A stretch of DNA of 64,000 bases from NCBI GenBank assembly GCA_036703985.1, contig DATNQN010000035.1:36701-100700 (forward strand). Reading direction: 5' to 3'. This DNA is from Leptolyngbyaceae cyanobacterium. GTDB lineage: Bacteria; Cyanobacteriota; Cyanobacteriia; Cyanobacteriales; Aerosakkonemataceae. This document shows, in pieces, positions 8,825-19,001 of the stretch. A program made the position numbers and the translations under genes. The number at the start of each line of letters is the position of its first letter. Within the stretch, counting starts at the first letter, position 1. The notes beneath the pieces are model-generated. The model worked only from the letters and a program-made list of their open reading frames with translations, searched no databases and was not told the DNA's origin.

Positions 8825-9556
8825 TTAACCAGCTTTTTGAGCAAATGTCGTTTTCCTTTGCTGTGCGGCAGTGACGAAAGCGCGGAAAATGCGTTGCTGG
8901 CGGGTATCATTGATGGCGAGTTCTGGATGCCATTGTAGTGCGATCGCCCAAGGGTGATCTTTGTGTTCTAATGCTTCTATGACACCATCGGAAGCTCGTG
9001 CGGCAATTTGCCAACTACTGGTAATGCTGCTAGCGGCTTGATGATGCCAAGAAATTATACTGGCTTCTCCTGCACCGATCGTACTCGAAAGGCGAGTACC
9101 GGGCGTAATTTGCACGTTATGTTGGCAGGGACAACTCTGTTCTTGACGATGGGGAATTTCTTCGCCAAACGCTTCGGGTAAATGAGTGACTAAATTGCCG
9201 CCAGTGGCTACTACCAATATTTCTAATCCGCGACAAATACCTAAAATGGGGATATCCGTTTTTAGAGCAAGCTGGGCTAGGGATAGCTCGAAGCGATCGC
9301 GCTCTGCATCCAAATTATAAATCGTCGGGTGAGAAGCACCATGATAATTCGCGGGGTCGATATCTCCCCCGCCTGAAAAAATAATCCCATCCGCCCATTC
9401 TAGAATACTGGCTGGGTGCGGTTCCCCAGGCGGCAGCAACATCGGTAAGCCACCTGCTAGCCTCACTGCATCTACGTATTCTCGCCGCAGACAAAAGCTG
9501 CCTGTTTGTTGTTGACTAGAAGTGGTAATGCCAATCAGGGGTCGATGAAATTTCAT
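8825..9556 (-). CDS. Gamma-glutamyl-GABA hydrolase family (class I glutamine amidotransferase-like)
   Basis: A 243-residue cytosolic hydrolase of the peptidase C26 / PuuD group. The start RPLIGITTSSQ, the FSGGGDIDPANY segment, the nucleophile Cys108 in GICRGLE and the catalytic pair in QWHPE near residue 210 are all present. PuuD-type enzymes release GABA from gamma-Glu-GABA in putrescine breakdown, but the family also includes enzymes acting on other gamma-glutamyl amides. No putrescine genes are nearby. It is monocistronic. Confidence 0.85.
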   Translation of the reverse strand: MKFHRPLIGITTSSQQQTGSFCLRREYVDAVRLAGGLPMLLPPGEPHPASILEWADGIIFSGGGDIDPANYHGASHPTIYNLDAERDRFELSLAQLALKTDIPILGICRGLEILVVATGGNLVTHLPEAFGEEIPHRQEQSCPCQHNVQITPGTRLSSTIGAGEASIISWHHQAASSITSSWQIAARASDGVIEALEHKDHPWAIALQWHPELAINDTRQQRIFRAFVTAAQQRKTTFAQKAG

Positions 9557-9960
9557 GTAAGTTGTTTTAGTTAGTGATATCTAATGAAATATTTCCTCTA
9601 CTAGAGAGTATTCCCACTTTGTGAGAGTTAATTACAATTGTTCATTGCGACTGGTTATGGGTAGTCGGTAGTAGGATAATTTTTTATTACCTACTCTCTC
9701 CTCTTCCGCATTTCCGTAAGAATTCATTAACAACTTACGTTAAATTAGATAGATTACCCATATTTTAAAACCGAGTAAATCAAAATTATTAAAATAATTT
9801 TGTATCGGTAGATACGGCTTTTAAATTTATTTTGCTTAGTAAAATATCAAAATTTTCGCTTTTTGTTGTTTGTAAATTATCAGCAAAAGCAAAATGGTTT
9901 TGGCCGCCCAAAGAGACTCGTACAATCAAATATTCAATCTAAAATCGATATTATCTTGCT
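9557..9960. other. AT-rich intergenic region upstream of the URC genes
   Basis: Divergent promoter region for the amidotransferase gene and for URC1. It is very AT-rich between 9770 and 9960. The stretch TTCAATCTAAAATCGATA, ending 10-20 bases before the URC1 start, resembles sequence ahead of upp and the uricase gene. No gene, RNA or confident promoter was identified. Confidence 0.4.
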
Positions 9961-11277
9961 ATGATAGTAATTTATTTACCCAGCGAGCTAAAATTCATTC
10001 TAGGGTATTTTATGGAAAGGGAAAAACCAGTTACTAAGCATAAACATATAGTATTGACATCCCATCCTGGCAGATCCGGACAAAAACCAATTCCCATTCA
10101 CTGGGGAAAAAGCGATCCAATCGAAAGGGGGCCAATAATTGGTACTTTAGCGAATCCAACTCACCGCAACGCGATCGGTACTCACTCTGGCTCTTATGCA
10201 GTATATCGCGCTTTGGCGATCGCATCTGGTTCACTACAAGCAAATCATCGCCCAGATTTTACAAATACCTCACCCGTAGTTCGCATTGGCCCACATCCCA
10301 GTTGGTCAGATCCCAATAAAATTATCTCCCTCGATCCTTTTGGTGCGATCGTCGGTGAAGTTTTCACACCTTTGTTTGCTGAAGGATACGATATTCGTCC
10401 GAGTATTGCGATTACCAAAGCTCATATTAATATGCCAGAACTGCTCGATAGCGTCAGTAAAGGGCGCTTGCAGATCGATGGTAAAATAATGAAAGAGAAT
10501 GGCAATTTGGTAGTAAATAAAGTTGCGATCGATCCGGTTTGGTATTTGCCGGGAATTGCCAAGAGATTAAATGTAAAAGAAAGCGATTTACGGCGGATTC
10601 TATTTCAACAAACTGGTGGAATGTTCCCCGAACTAGTCACTCGCCCTGACTTGCACGTATTTTTACCCCCAATTGGTGGCATCACTGTTTATTTAATTGG
10701 CGATGTAGAAGCGATTACCGATCCGAATCGTTTACTAGCAGTTAGAATACATGATGAATGCAATGGATCAGATGTTTTCGGTTCCGATATTTGTACTTGT
10801 CGTCCTTATTTAGTACATGGCATCGAAGTTTGTATCCAAACTGCACAAGCAGGAGGCGCAGGCGTAATTGTATATTTCCGCAAAGAAGGACGGGCTTTAG
10901 GAGAAGTGACTAAGTTTTTGGTTTATAATGCTCGCAAACGTCAGGAAGGTGGCGATCGCGCTGATGCCTATTTTGCCAGAACTGAATGCGTAGCGGGAGT
11001 GCAGGATATGAGATTTCAAGAACTAATGCCAGATGTGTTGCATTGGTTGGGCATTACTCGGATCGATCGTTTGGTTTCAATGAGTGATATGAAGTATAAC
11101 GCGATCGTCAATTCTGGGATTGAAGTAATCGAACGCATTCCGATTCCTGATGATATGATTCCGGCAGATGCTCAAGTGGAAATTGCTGCTAAACAAGCTG
11201 CTGGTTATTATACTCCAAAAGAAGTGCCTGATGCAACTGCGCTGGCGGAAATTAAGGGTAGGAGTTTGGCTGATTAG
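9961..11277 (+). CDS. GTP cyclohydrolase II-like protein of uracil catabolism (URC1 type)
   Basis: A 438-residue protein with a C-terminal GTP cyclohydrolase II fold. The zinc-ligand pattern C-x10-C-x-C is intact at Cys267, Cys278 and Cys280 (HDECNGSDVFGSDICTC). The EGRALGEVTKFL segment replaces EGRGIGL of RibA. A long N-terminal extension of some 230 residues, rich in conserved phrases such as HRNAIGTHSGSYAVYRAL, distinguishes URC1-type proteins from riboflavin RibA. In the yeast URC pathway this homologue acts on a uracil-derived nucleotide rather than GTP. URC4 and upp downstream support the call. An alternative start is the ATG at 10012 (MEREKPV). It would be cytosolic and zinc-dependent. 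Confidence 0.85.
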   Translation: MIVIYLPSELKFILGYFMEREKPVTKHKHIVLTSHPGRSGQKPIPIHWGKSDPIERGPIIGTLANPTHRNAIGTHSGSYAVYRALAIASGSLQANHRPDFTNTSPVVRIGPHPSWSDPNKIISLDPFGAIVGEVFTPLFAEGYDIRPSIAITKAHINMPELLDSVSKGRLQIDGKIMKENGNLVVNKVAIDPVWYLPGIAKRLNVKESDLRRILFQQTGGMFPELVTRPDLHVFLPPIGGITVYLIGDVEAITDPNRLLAVRIHDECNGSDVFGSDICTCRPYLVHGIEVCIQTAQAGGAGVIVYFRKEGRALGEVTKFLVYNARKRQEGGDRADAYFARTECVAGVQDMRFQELMPDVLHWLGITRIDRLVSMSDMKYNAIVNSGIEVIERIPIPDDMIPADAQVEIAAKQAAGYYTPKEVPDATALAEIKGRSLAD

Positions 11278-11316
11278 TGGTAGTTATAGCAGATCTGAAG
11301 AGTGTTTGTGAGTTTA

Positions 11317-11361
11317 TTTTTACCACAGATGTCCACAGATGAACACAGATGAACACAGATG
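11317..11361. repeat. Dispersed ACAGATG repeat, copy 3
   Basis: Same unit order and orientation as the copy at 7637-7681, preceded by a short T-run. It sits between URC1 and URC4, so it would be transcribed if the two are co-transcribed. Confidence 0.8.
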
Positions 11362-11417
11362 TTTTTTTAGCGTTTTTTGTTAGGAAGCAGATGTTATTTA
11401 CTAATAATTAATGACTA

Positions 11418-12674
11418 ATGACTAATGACCAAATTGCTTATTTGAGAACGCCTGCTGCTATTCGGGAAAAGTGCGATCGCATTTTCAATCTAGGATGTTC
11501 AGATCGGTTATCTCACTTTAGTGTTGATTTAAATAATCTAGACAAATGTGCTGATTATGTGATTCGAGTGATGCGAGATGACTATCCTAATTTAGAAATT
11601 CCTTTTCATAGTCGATGGCGACATTTTGAAGTGGGAAACGTATCTCGCATTGCCGAATTAAATCGAGCTTTGGCAAATCTTTCATCAATCGAAAAAGCGA
11701 AAGTTAAATTCGATTTGGCAATCGTCAGCGTGTTGTTAGATGCTGGCGCTGGTGCAAATTGGCAGTACTACGAAAAGGAAACAGGACAAACTTTTCAACG
11801 TTCGGAAGGATTGGCGGTAGCGAGTTTTCGGATGTTTTGCCAAGGCACTTTTTCTAGTAATCCCGAACAACCTTTACAAGTTGATGGAAAAGCACTACAA
11901 GCATTGAATTTAGAAATACTAAAAGAAGGATTTCAAGTTAGTGCGAAAAATCCTTTAGTAGGCGTAGAAGGCAGATTGAAATTACTGCAACGTTTGGGAG
12001 AAGTAATATCGCAAAATTCAACGATTTTCGGTCAAGAAAATTCCCGTCCTGGCAATATGGTTAATTACTTATTGAGGGAAAAGTTACCATCAGATTTTGA
12101 TTCATCTGTGGAAAAAGGAAGTGCGATCGACGCTACTGAAGTATTGAAGGTAGTATTAGAAGGATTAGGAGAAATCTGGCCGGGAAGATTAGCGATCGCA
12201 AATATTAATTTAGGAGATGTTTGGATACATCCCGCTTTAGATGGAAAAAGCGAAATTGATCAATATATACCGTTTCATAAACTTTCCCAATGGTTAACTT
12301 ATTCTCTATTAGAACCACTCGAAGAAATCGGTTTTGCCATTACCGGACTAGACGAAATGACTGGATTGGCAGAATATCGTAACGGCGGTTTATGTTTAGA
12401 TACAAAACTCATCCAGGTAAAGAATTCTGCCATTTTGTCTCAACCCCATTTACCTGGATCGGAAATAATTGTAGAATGGCGGGCATTAACGGTCAGCCTA
12501 TTGGATCGAATTGCCGCCAAGATTCGCCAAAAGCTGAATCTGACTTCTGCTGAGTTACCCCTGGTGAAGGTTTTGCAAGGCGGAACTTGGACTGCTGGAC
12601 GTAAAATAGCCGCAGAATTAAGAAAAGGTGGTACTCCTCCCATTACAATTGAAAGTGATGGTACTGTTTTCTAA
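11418..12674 (+). CDS. URC4/urg3 family protein (DUF1688)
   Basis: A 418-residue cytosolic protein opening with LRTPAAIREKCDRIFNLG and containing IPFHSRWRHFEVGN, both characteristic of the DUF1688 family. The yeast member URC4 is required for uracil catabolism through the URC route. The reaction is not settled; a role in opening or processing the ring of a uracil nucleotide is assumed because URC1 and a uracil phosphoribosyltransferase travel with it. All three are present here. The start lies in an ATGACTA heptamer repeat (from 11411); only the ATG at 11418 gives the long frame. The response-regulator gene follows after 10 bases. Confidence 0.85.
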   Translation: MTNDQIAYLRTPAAIREKCDRIFNLGCSDRLSHFSVDLNNLDKCADYVIRVMRDDYPNLEIPFHSRWRHFEVGNVSRIAELNRALANLSSIEKAKVKFDLAIVSVLLDAGAGANWQYYEKETGQTFQRSEGLAVASFRMFCQGTFSSNPEQPLQVDGKALQALNLEILKEGFQVSAKNPLVGVEGRLKLLQRLGEVISQNSTIFGQENSRPGNMVNYLLREKLPSDFDSSVEKGSAIDATEVLKVVLEGLGEIWPGRLAIANINLGDVWIHPALDGKSEIDQYIPFHKLSQWLTYSLLEPLEEIGFAITGLDEMTGLAEYRNGGLCLDTKLIQVKNSAILSQPHLPGSEIIVEWRALTVSLLDRIAAKIRQKLNLTSAELPLVKVLQGGTWTAGRKIAAELRKGGTPPITIESDGTVF

Positions 12675-12684
12675 ATATTGATAA

Positions 12685-13107
12685 ATGACAGATTCAAATT
12701 CTCCACCACCCGCCAAAATGAAATTATTGCTGGTTGATGACGAACCGCACAACTTGGATTTATTATATAGAACCTTTCGTCGTCAATTTCAAATTTTTAA
12801 AGCAGAAAGCGCCATGAATGCCTTAGAAATTATGGAAACAGAAGGCGAAATGGCAGTGATTATTTCCGATCATTTCATGCCCGAAATGAATGGTATCGAA
12901 TTTTTAAGTAAAACAATCACCATTTTTCCCGATACAATCCGCATTCTTTTAAGTGGTTTAGGAGAAGAAGAACTAGAAAGCACCGGCGAAACAATTAAAG
13001 ACGCTGAAATTTTCAAAATCCTGACCAAACCTTGCAATATTGACGAACTGAAAAATGTGATGCAGGAAGCTGTAGAAGCTTACCAAACACAGAAAGAAAA
13101 TAAATAG
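12685..13107 (+). CDS. Single-domain response regulator
   Basis: A 140-residue REC domain with little beyond it. Acidic pocket Asp18/Asp19 (LLLVDDEPHN), phospho-acceptor Asp62 (IISDHFMPEMNG), Ser90 in the switch position and Lys115 in LTKP are all present. The sequence style (LSGLGEEE.., KILTKPCNIDELK) resembles REC domains associated with RpfG/HD-GYP or PatA-like proteins, but no output domain follows. It sits 10 bases after URC4 and 95 bases before upp on the same strand, which suggests co-transcription with the uracil genes. No histidine kinase is adjacent on this strand until the hybrid kinase at 14125. Confidence 0.85.
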   Translation: MTDSNSPPPAKMKLLLVDDEPHNLDLLYRTFRRQFQIFKAESAMNALEIMETEGEMAVIISDHFMPEMNGIEFLSKTITIFPDTIRILLSGLGEEELESTGETIKDAEIFKILTKPCNIDELKNVMQEAVEAYQTQKENK

Positions 13108-13202
13108 GGTAAAAGCAGTAATGATTCTTTTTTTTACAAAATTTGTTTGATATCTGCGTAAATTATTCAATCTAAAATTTAAAATTTATAATCTAAAATC
13201 GA

Positions 13203-13838
13203 ATGGCTGCTAAAGTTACTATCATAGAACATCCCCTGATCCAACATAAGCTAACCCTGATGCGTCAAACTGACACCAGTACGGCGAAATTCCGCAATCT
13301 TTTAAGAGAAATCGGGATGTTATTAGCTTATGAAGTAACGCGAGATTTACCCATCAAATATGAGGAAATTCAAACCCCGTTTACTTCCATGATGGCACCG
13401 ATGCTAGCTGCCGAAAAAAAGATGGTAATTATTTCCATTATGCGGGCAGGACAGGGAATTTTAGATGGAATTTTAGAATTAATTCCCTCTGCTAGAGTCG
13501 GACATATCGGTTTATATCGAGATCCTACAACCTTGATGGCAATTGAATATTATTTTAAAGTTCCCCACGATATCGAACAACGGGATATTTTGATCGTCGA
13601 TCCCATGTTAGCAACGGGAAATTCAGCAGTGGCGGCGGTAGATAGATTGAAAGAATATAATCCCTTATCGATGAAATTTCTCTGTTTATTAGCAGCGCCG
13701 GAGGGAATTGCTCATTTTCACGAACAACATCCCGATGTTCCCATCTACACTGCTGCGATCGATGATTATCTAGACGAACATGGTTATATTATACCAGGTT
13801 TGGGTGATGCAGGCGATCGGCTTTACGGTACGAAATAA
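13203..13838 (+). CDS. upp: Uracil phosphoribosyltransferase
   Basis: A 211-residue enzyme converting uracil and PRPP to UMP. The PRPP loop is at residues 132-142 ([11 protein letters not shown]) and the uracil-binding C-terminus reads [14 protein letters not shown]. Length and ends match bacterial Upp. Usually a salvage enzyme, it also supplies the nucleotide substrate for the URC route (URC6 in yeast), which fits the position after URC1 and URC4. The spacer before it carries repeated AATCTAAAAT units that end at the start codon. Confidence 0.95.
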   Translation: MAAKVTIIEHPLIQHKLTLMRQTDTSTAKFRNLLREIGMLLAYEVTRDLPIKYEEIQTPFTSMMAPMLAAEKKMVIISIMRAGQGILDGILELIPSARVGHIGLYRDPTTLMAIEYYFKVPHDIEQRDILIVDPMLATGNSAVAAVDRLKEYNPLSMKFLCLLAAPEGIAHFHEQHPDVPIYTAAIDDYLDEHGYIIPGLGDAGDRLYGTK

Positions 13839-13860
13839 TTAAACTCAAGTCTGTAATTTA

Positions 13861-13940
13861 TGTAGGTTGGGTTGAGGAACGAAACCCAACTGGTTAGCAG
13901 AGAAATTGTTGGGTTTCACTAAAGCTCAACCCAACCTACA
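13861..13940. repeat. 80-bp palindromic MITE-like element
   Basis: Outer arms TGTAGGTTGGGTTGAG (13861-13876) and its exact complement (13925-13940) enclose a second perfect inverted pair, GAAACCCAAC and GTTGGGTTTC. There is no coding potential. The GTAGGTTGGGTTGAGG motif is a familiar cyanobacterial dispersed repeat. Lying just past upp, it could act as a transcript end. Confidence 0.75.
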
Positions 13941-14124
13941 ACTTGATAATATAATTTATTCTTTTTCCCATTCTTGTTAGTCATGTCTTGATCAGAACCT
14001 TCTTTGCCAAAGGGGGCAAATTTTAAATTTCCAGCTAGAGTAGAAAATTTTTGAAAAATCGCGAACCCTCCGATCGCACCATCGTAAATAAGCTCTAAAA
14101 TAAATTTGAAATGCACGATCCGAT

Positions 14125-17100
14125 ATGAGCGAATCCCCACCAAAGAAAATCCAGCAGAGCGCAACAACACTGCCACTGCGACAGGCTTATTACGACGCTT
14201 TTTTTGCAGCATCTAATGCCGGACTGCTGATTTTTGACCGCCAACTTCGTTACGTCCAAATTAACGAAACGCTGGCAGAAATTAATGGGCCATCTGTGGC
14301 CGAGCATATTGGCAGGTCAGTGCGTGAAGTGCTGCCAGAATTGGCTCCGACGGTGGAACCAATTTTGCAAGCAATCCTGGATACGGGCAATCCGATGCTT
14401 GACTATGAATTAGTAGGTGAAACGCCGAAACAACCGGGAGTAACTCGCTACTGGCAGGTATCTTACTATCCTTTGTTGGATGAAAATGGCCTGGTTTTTG
14501 GTGTAGGTGGGATTGTAATTGAAATTACCGATCGCAAAAAAGTAGAACAAGAAAGGCAATTGCTGGCTACAACGATCGAGAACAGCCGTGACTTTATTGG
14601 CGTTGCCTCAATGGAGGGTCGTCCGATATTAGTGAATCAGGCTGGGCTGGATTTAGTTGGACTGAGTAGTTTGGAAGAAGCTAGAACCAAACACATGAAC
14701 GATTTCTTCATACCAGAAGATCTGGAGTTCGTACACCAGCGCATTCTGCCTACTCTAATGCAAGAGGGGAGTTGGCGGAGCGATTATCGCTTCAGAAATT
14801 TCGTAACAGGTCAACCCATCCCATTAGATTACACTCTATTTCTGGTCAAAGACCCGCAGACTAACGAACCCATAGGGATTGCTACTGTATCGCGGGATAT
14901 TCGCGATCGCAAAGCAGCAGAAGATGTTCTCAAACAAAGCGAAGAAAGATTTCGTTCTCTAATTGAAGCTAGCGCTCAAATTATTTGGACTACCAATGCT
15001 GAAGGTGAATTCGTTAACGAACAACCCGGCTGGACTGCATTTACGGGACAAACTTACGATAAATGCAAAGGTTGGGGTTGGCTCAACTGTATCCATCCAG
15101 ACGATCGATCTTATATTGCCACTACCTGGTCAAGCGCGATTGCTAATCGATCGCGATATGAAGTTGAATTCCGTATGCGCCGCCATGACGGGGAATACCG
15201 CTACATGACTTGTCGCGGTGTACCGATCTTACAAGCTGATGGCACGATTCGCGAATGGGTGGGAGCCAACACTGATATAACAGAGCGCAAACAAGCTGAA
15301 GATGATCTGCGCGAACAGCAAGCTGCGCTACGCGATCGCAATGCGCTGTTGAACTCTATTTTGGAAAGTACGCCAGACATCGTTGTGGTCAAAGATCGCG
15401 AAGGCCGATATGTTGCCCTCAATTCCAACGTAGCAAACTTTATCGGTAAACCCATTGAGGAAATCCTGGGCAAAGATGATTCCCAACTGCTACCGCCTGC
15501 CGTTGCCGTTTCTATGATGGCAAAAGACCGCAAGATCGTGGAAACAGGCATCACTGAGACTTACGAAGAAGAAATCTTTCAAGGTGAGATTGGCGGAACT
15601 CATTTAACTACGAAGGCTGCTTGGCGAGATAATCAGGGCAATATTCTCGGCATCATTGCCATAGCGCGAGATATTAGCGATCGCAAATTAGCCGAAGATA
15701 GCCTAAAACAAAGCGAAGAACGTTATCGATCGCTAATCGCCGCTACCAGCCAAATTGTTTGGACAGCAGATGCGGAGGGGCGATGTCCGGATATGCCTAG
15801 TCTCAGAGCATATACCGGACAAACAGTGGAAGAAGTAGTTGGTTTTGGCTGGTTAGATGCAATGCACCCAGACGATCGGGAACAAACGGCTCAGGTCTGG
15901 ATGGAAGCATTGGAAAAGAGATGCTTATATGAAATAGAATACCGAATCCGCGCCGCCGATGGAAACTATCGCTATTTCCAAGGTAGAGCAGTGCCAATTC
16001 TGAATGAAGATGGCAGCATCCGCGAGTGGATTGGTGCTTGCAGTGATATCCACGATCGCAAACAAGCAGAATTCGCACTTTCAAAAGCCAAGGAAGCGGC
16101 AGAAGCAGCAAGTCGGGCAAAAAGCGAATTCTTAGCTAACATGAGCCACGAGTTGCGAACTCCGCTCAATGGCATTATGGGATATGCTCAAATTCTTCAG
16201 CGTTCTAAATTCTTACAAGAAGAAGATCGATCGCGCATCGATGTCATTTATCAGTGCGGTTCTCATTTACTGACTTTAATTAATGACATTCTCGATTTGT
16301 CGAAAATAGAAGCACAAAAAGTAGAATTAATACCGACGGATTTCCATTTTCCCGCCTTCCTCCAAGGTGTAGCTGAGATGTGTCGCATTCGCGCTGAACT
16401 TAAGGGAATTCACTTCCAATTTCAATCGACTTCCGAACTCCCAATCGGTATTCGTGCGGATGAAAAACGCCTGCGACAAGTGCTAATTAATCTGTTGAGC
16501 AACGCTATTAAATTTACAGATGCGGGCAGAGTCACTTTTACGGTCAGTTTTGCCAGCGAAGGAAAAATTCGCTTTGAAATACGCGATACTGGGATCGGTA
16601 TCGCACCAGATCAACTCCAAACAATCTTTCAGCCTTTCGAGCAAGTTGGCGATCGCAAACGGCAGACAGAAGGCACCGGACTGGGACTGGCAATTAGCCA
16701 AAGGATTGTCGAACTAATGGGCAGTACCATTGAAGTTCAAAGTGAGGTGAGTGTTGGTAGTATTTTCTGGTTTGATGCCAGTTTACCTCCAGCCGATGAA
16801 TGGGTGAAAGCATCTCAAACTGACGATCGCGGACAGATTATCGGCATCAAAGACCGCCAGCCAAAGATTATAGTAGTTGATGACAAATGGGCTAATCGTT
16901 CCGTAATTACCAATTTGCTCAGTCCGATCGGCTTTGAGGTAGCTGAAGCAGTTGACGGACAAGAAGGCTGGCAAAAAATTCTAGAGTTTCAGCCAGATTT
17001 AGTCGTTACTGACTTATTAATGCCCGAAGTAGATGGCTTCGAGCTAATTAAGCGGATTCGAGAATCGGAAAAATTTAAAAATATTATCATTATTGTTTCT

Positions 17101-17475
17101 TCTGCCAGCGTATTCGAGGCCGATCGATATAGAAGCATAGAAGCTGGAGGCAACGACTTTCTTCCCAAACCTATTCAAGCCACAGAACTATTACAAAAAA
17201 TACAAAAATATCTTCATTTAGAATGGCTTTACGAAGTAAAGGAAGTGCCACCGCCGATCGCCTCATATACCGATGAGCTAATTGCTCCACCTGCTGCGGA
17301 AATGGAAATGCTATACGAGTTAGCAATGAAAGGTAATTTCCGAGAAATAATTAAACAAGCGTTATTGCTAGAAGAATTAGATTCAAAATACATTCCCTTT
17401 GCTAAAAGATTGCATCAAATGGCAAAGGACTTTCAAGATGAAGAAATTTTAACCTTTATACACTCCTACAAGTAA
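14125..17475 (+). CDS. Multi-PAS hybrid sensor histidine kinase / response regulator
   Basis: An 1116-residue soluble kinase. Five PAS/PAC units can be traced at about residues 20-135, 145-265, 275-390, 400-525 and 535-655, each ending in a DITDRK/DISDRK-like PAC signature. The HisKA box is [10 protein letters not shown] with His675. HATPase_c motifs follow ([24 protein letters not shown]), then a REC domain with phospho-acceptor Asp963 ([12 protein letters not shown]). A C-terminal helical tail of about 60 residues resembles the tail of the kinase at 23208-25661. There are no membrane segments, so the signal is cytosolic, and the ligand is unknown. Six bases separate it from the next gene, a REC-kinase that is probably its partner. 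Confidence 0.92.
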   Translation: MSESPPKKIQQSATTLPLRQAYYDAFFAASNAGLLIFDRQLRYVQINETLAEINGPSVAEHIGRSVREVLPELAPTVEPILQAILDTGNPMLDYELVGETPKQPGVTRYWQVSYYPLLDENGLVFGVGGIVIEITDRKKVEQERQLLATTIENSRDFIGVASMEGRPILVNQAGLDLVGLSSLEEARTKHMNDFFIPEDLEFVHQRILPTLMQEGSWRSDYRFRNFVTGQPIPLDYTLFLVKDPQTNEPIGIATVSRDIRDRKAAEDVLKQSEERFRSLIEASAQIIWTTNAEGEFVNEQPGWTAFTGQTYDKCKGWGWLNCIHPDDRSYIATTWSSAIANRSRYEVEFRMRRHDGEYRYMTCRGVPILQADGTIREWVGANTDITERKQAEDDLREQQAALRDRNALLNSILESTPDIVVVKDREGRYVALNSNVANFIGKPIEEILGKDDSQLLPPAVAVSMMAKDRKIVETGITETYEEEIFQGEIGGTHLTTKAAWRDNQGNILGIIAIARDISDRKLAEDSLKQSEERYRSLIAATSQIVWTADAEGRCPDMPSLRAYTGQTVEEVVGFGWLDAMHPDDREQTAQVWMEALEKRCLYEIEYRIRAADGNYRYFQGRAVPILNEDGSIREWIGACSDIHDRKQAEFALSKAKEAAEAASRAKSEFLANMSHELRTPLNGIMGYAQILQRSKFLQEEDRSRIDVIYQCGSHLLTLINDILDLSKIEAQKVELIPTDFHFPAFLQGVAEMCRIRAELKGIHFQFQSTSELPIGIRADEKRLRQVLINLLSNAIKFTDAGRVTFTVSFASEGKIRFEIRDTGIGIAPDQLQTIFQPFEQVGDRKRQTEGTGLGLAISQRIVELMGSTIEVQSEVSVGSIFWFDASLPPADEWVKASQTDDRGQIIGIKDRQPKIIVVDDKWANRSVITNLLSPIGFEVAEAVDGQEGWQKILEFQPDLVVTDLLMPEVDGFELIKRIRESEKFKNIIIIVSSASVFEADRYRSIEAGGNDFLPKPIQATELLQKIQKYLHLEWLYEVKEVPPPIASYTDELIAPPAAEMEMLYELAMKGNFREIIKQALLLEELDSKYIPFAKRLHQMAKDFQDEEILTFIHSYK

Positions 17476-17480
17476 GGCTT

Positions 17481-18809
17481 ATGACTTTAGCAATTCAACC
17501 AAGCGGTTCAATTCTTATTGTTGATGATAATTCCGCCAACTTAGGTGTCCTATCCGACGCTTTAGGTCAAGAAGGATTTGAAGTTTGGGTAGCAAAATCA
17601 GGAAAAAAAGCACTGGAAAGAGTGCAATATGCCTTACCCGATTTGATATTACTAGATGTCATGATGCCAGAAATGGATGGATTTGAAACTTGCCGTCGAT
17701 TACAAGCTAATCCGGCAACGAAGCAGATTCCCATTATATTTATGACTGCGCTTTCCGACACGGCTAATAAAGTCGAAGGATTTCAGCTTGGCGCTGTAGA
17801 TTATATTACCAAACCGTTCCAGCAAGAGGAAGTATTAGCTCGCGTCAAGCTGCATTTAAAGCTTCACATTCTAACTGAAAAATTGGCAGAAAAAAATACC
17901 CTATTAGAACAAAAAGTTGCAGAAGTCAGCCAAGCGTATGATGATTTACAACAAATGCAAATCAAGTTAATCCAAAGCGAGAAAATGTCTGGCTTAGGAC
18001 AAATAGCGGCTGGCATTGCTCATGAAATTAATAACCCTATAAATTTTATTTCTGGCAATCTTGATTATGCTAGAGAATACGCGCAAAGCTTACTAAAAAT
18101 TCTCCATCTATATCAAGAAGAATATGAAAATCCAACCCCTAGAATTCTAGCAGCAATGGATGAAATAGAATTGGATTTTTTGCAAAAAGATTTAATCAAG
18201 GTTCTTAACTCAATTAACTTGGGAACACAACGCATCCAAGAAATTGTTAAGTCTATGCGAATATTTTCTCGTCTAGATGAGGCAGAAGTAAAAGCAGTAA
18301 ATATTCATGAAGGAATTGATAGTACGCTAACTATTCTGCATCATCGTTTAAAAGCAAAACCAGAACATCCTGAAATTGAAGTAGTAAAAGAGTACGGTCA
18401 TATCCCACCAATAGAATGCCATGCTGGACAACTCAATCAAGTATTCATGAATATTCTTTCCAACGCGATTGATTCTTTAGATGAATACAATCAAAAGCGT
18501 TCGGTTGCCGAAATCAAACAAATAAGAAACCGTATCCATATTTCTACAAAAGTTATTAGTGATAACTGGGTTGCTATTCACATTAGCGATAACGGTTCGG
18601 GAGTTTGCGAATCGATTCAACCAAAGCTATTCGATCCATTTTTTACCACCAAACCTATCGGTAAAGGAACTGGATTGGGGTTATCCATTAGTTACCAAAT
18701 TATCGTAGAAAAGCATGGAGGTAGATTATATTGTCAACCTGCATCAGGACAGGGAATAGAATTCGTGATTGAAATTCCAATTCAGCAACAAATTAGGCAA
18801 GCAGCTTAG
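17481..18809 (+). CDS. REC-linked histidine kinase
   Basis: A 442-residue protein with an N-terminal REC domain (phospho-acceptor Asp59 in LILLDVMMPEMDG, Lys in VDYITKPF), a coiled coil, then a HisKA of the HEINNP type with His181 and an HATPase_c domain (NGSGV, GKGTGLGLSI). It lacks any sensor domain, so it most likely receives phosphate from the multi-PAS hybrid kinase encoded six bases upstream and passes it on. A second pair with the same two architectures lies at 23208-27011. Cytosolic. Confidence 0.92.
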   Translation: MTLAIQPSGSILIVDDNSANLGVLSDALGQEGFEVWVAKSGKKALERVQYALPDLILLDVMMPEMDGFETCRRLQANPATKQIPIIFMTALSDTANKVEGFQLGAVDYITKPFQQEEVLARVKLHLKLHILTEKLAEKNTLLEQKVAEVSQAYDDLQQMQIKLIQSEKMSGLGQIAAGIAHEINNPINFISGNLDYAREYAQSLLKILHLYQEEYENPTPRILAAMDEIELDFLQKDLIKVLNSINLGTQRIQEIVKSMRIFSRLDEAEVKAVNIHEGIDSTLTILHHRLKAKPEHPEIEVVKEYGHIPPIECHAGQLNQVFMNILSNAIDSLDEYNQKRSVAEIKQIRNRIHISTKVISDNWVAIHISDNGSGVCESIQPKLFDPFFTTKPIGKGTGLGLSISYQIIVEKHGGRLYCQPASGQGIEFVIEIPIQQQIRQAA

Positions 18810-18869
18810 AGGATGGCCTTTTTAGCTATAGCCCCAACCAAAATAAATGATAAACTTATCTTATTGGTC

Positions 18870-18899
18870 TTGACGGCAACTGATTTACTCTGCTATGGT
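18870..18899 (+). promoter_or_regulatory. Putative promoter of the aro leader transcript
   Basis: TTGACG at 18870-18875, an 18-base spacer and TATGGT at 18894-18899, with TGC directly before the -10 (extended -10). A TATAAT at 18901-18906 is an alternative -10. Transcription would start near 18905-18913, leaving about 370 bases of leader before the DAHP synthase gene. By eye only. Confidence 0.5.
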
Positions 18900-18944
18900 T
18901 TATAATTGAACGCATATAGCAGAAAAAAACTTTCCGCCTAAATT

Positions 18945-19001
18945 ATGTTATTCAACTCTAATTACTTTTATTTTTGGTTTAGTACGGTTCACCGGCAGTG
19001 A
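18945..19001 (+). CDS. Aromatic-rich leader peptide 1
   Basis: An 18-codon frame encoding MLFNSNYFYFWFSTVHRQ, with seven aromatic residues, six of them in a row (Tyr7 to Phe12: YFYFWF). It contains codons for Phe, Tyr and Trp, the three end products of the pathway whose first enzyme is encoded downstream. The last codons contain GGTTCACC (18986-18993), which can pair with GGTGAACC (19027-19034), the sequence overlapping the 5' arm of the following terminator. There is no strong Shine-Dalgarno. This is the layout of a transcription attenuation leader. Confidence 0.72.
   Translation: MLFNSNYFYFWFSTVHRQ

Noticed and set aside
9961..11277. Riboflavin-pathway RibA
   Set aside because: The long N-terminal extension, the EGRALGE variant and the neighbours URC4 and upp fit URC1 rather than riboflavin synthesis.
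13861..13940. Simple terminator of upp
   Set aside because: It has two nested perfect inverted repeats and no T-run, and belongs to a known type of dispersed repeat; it is annotated as a repeat.
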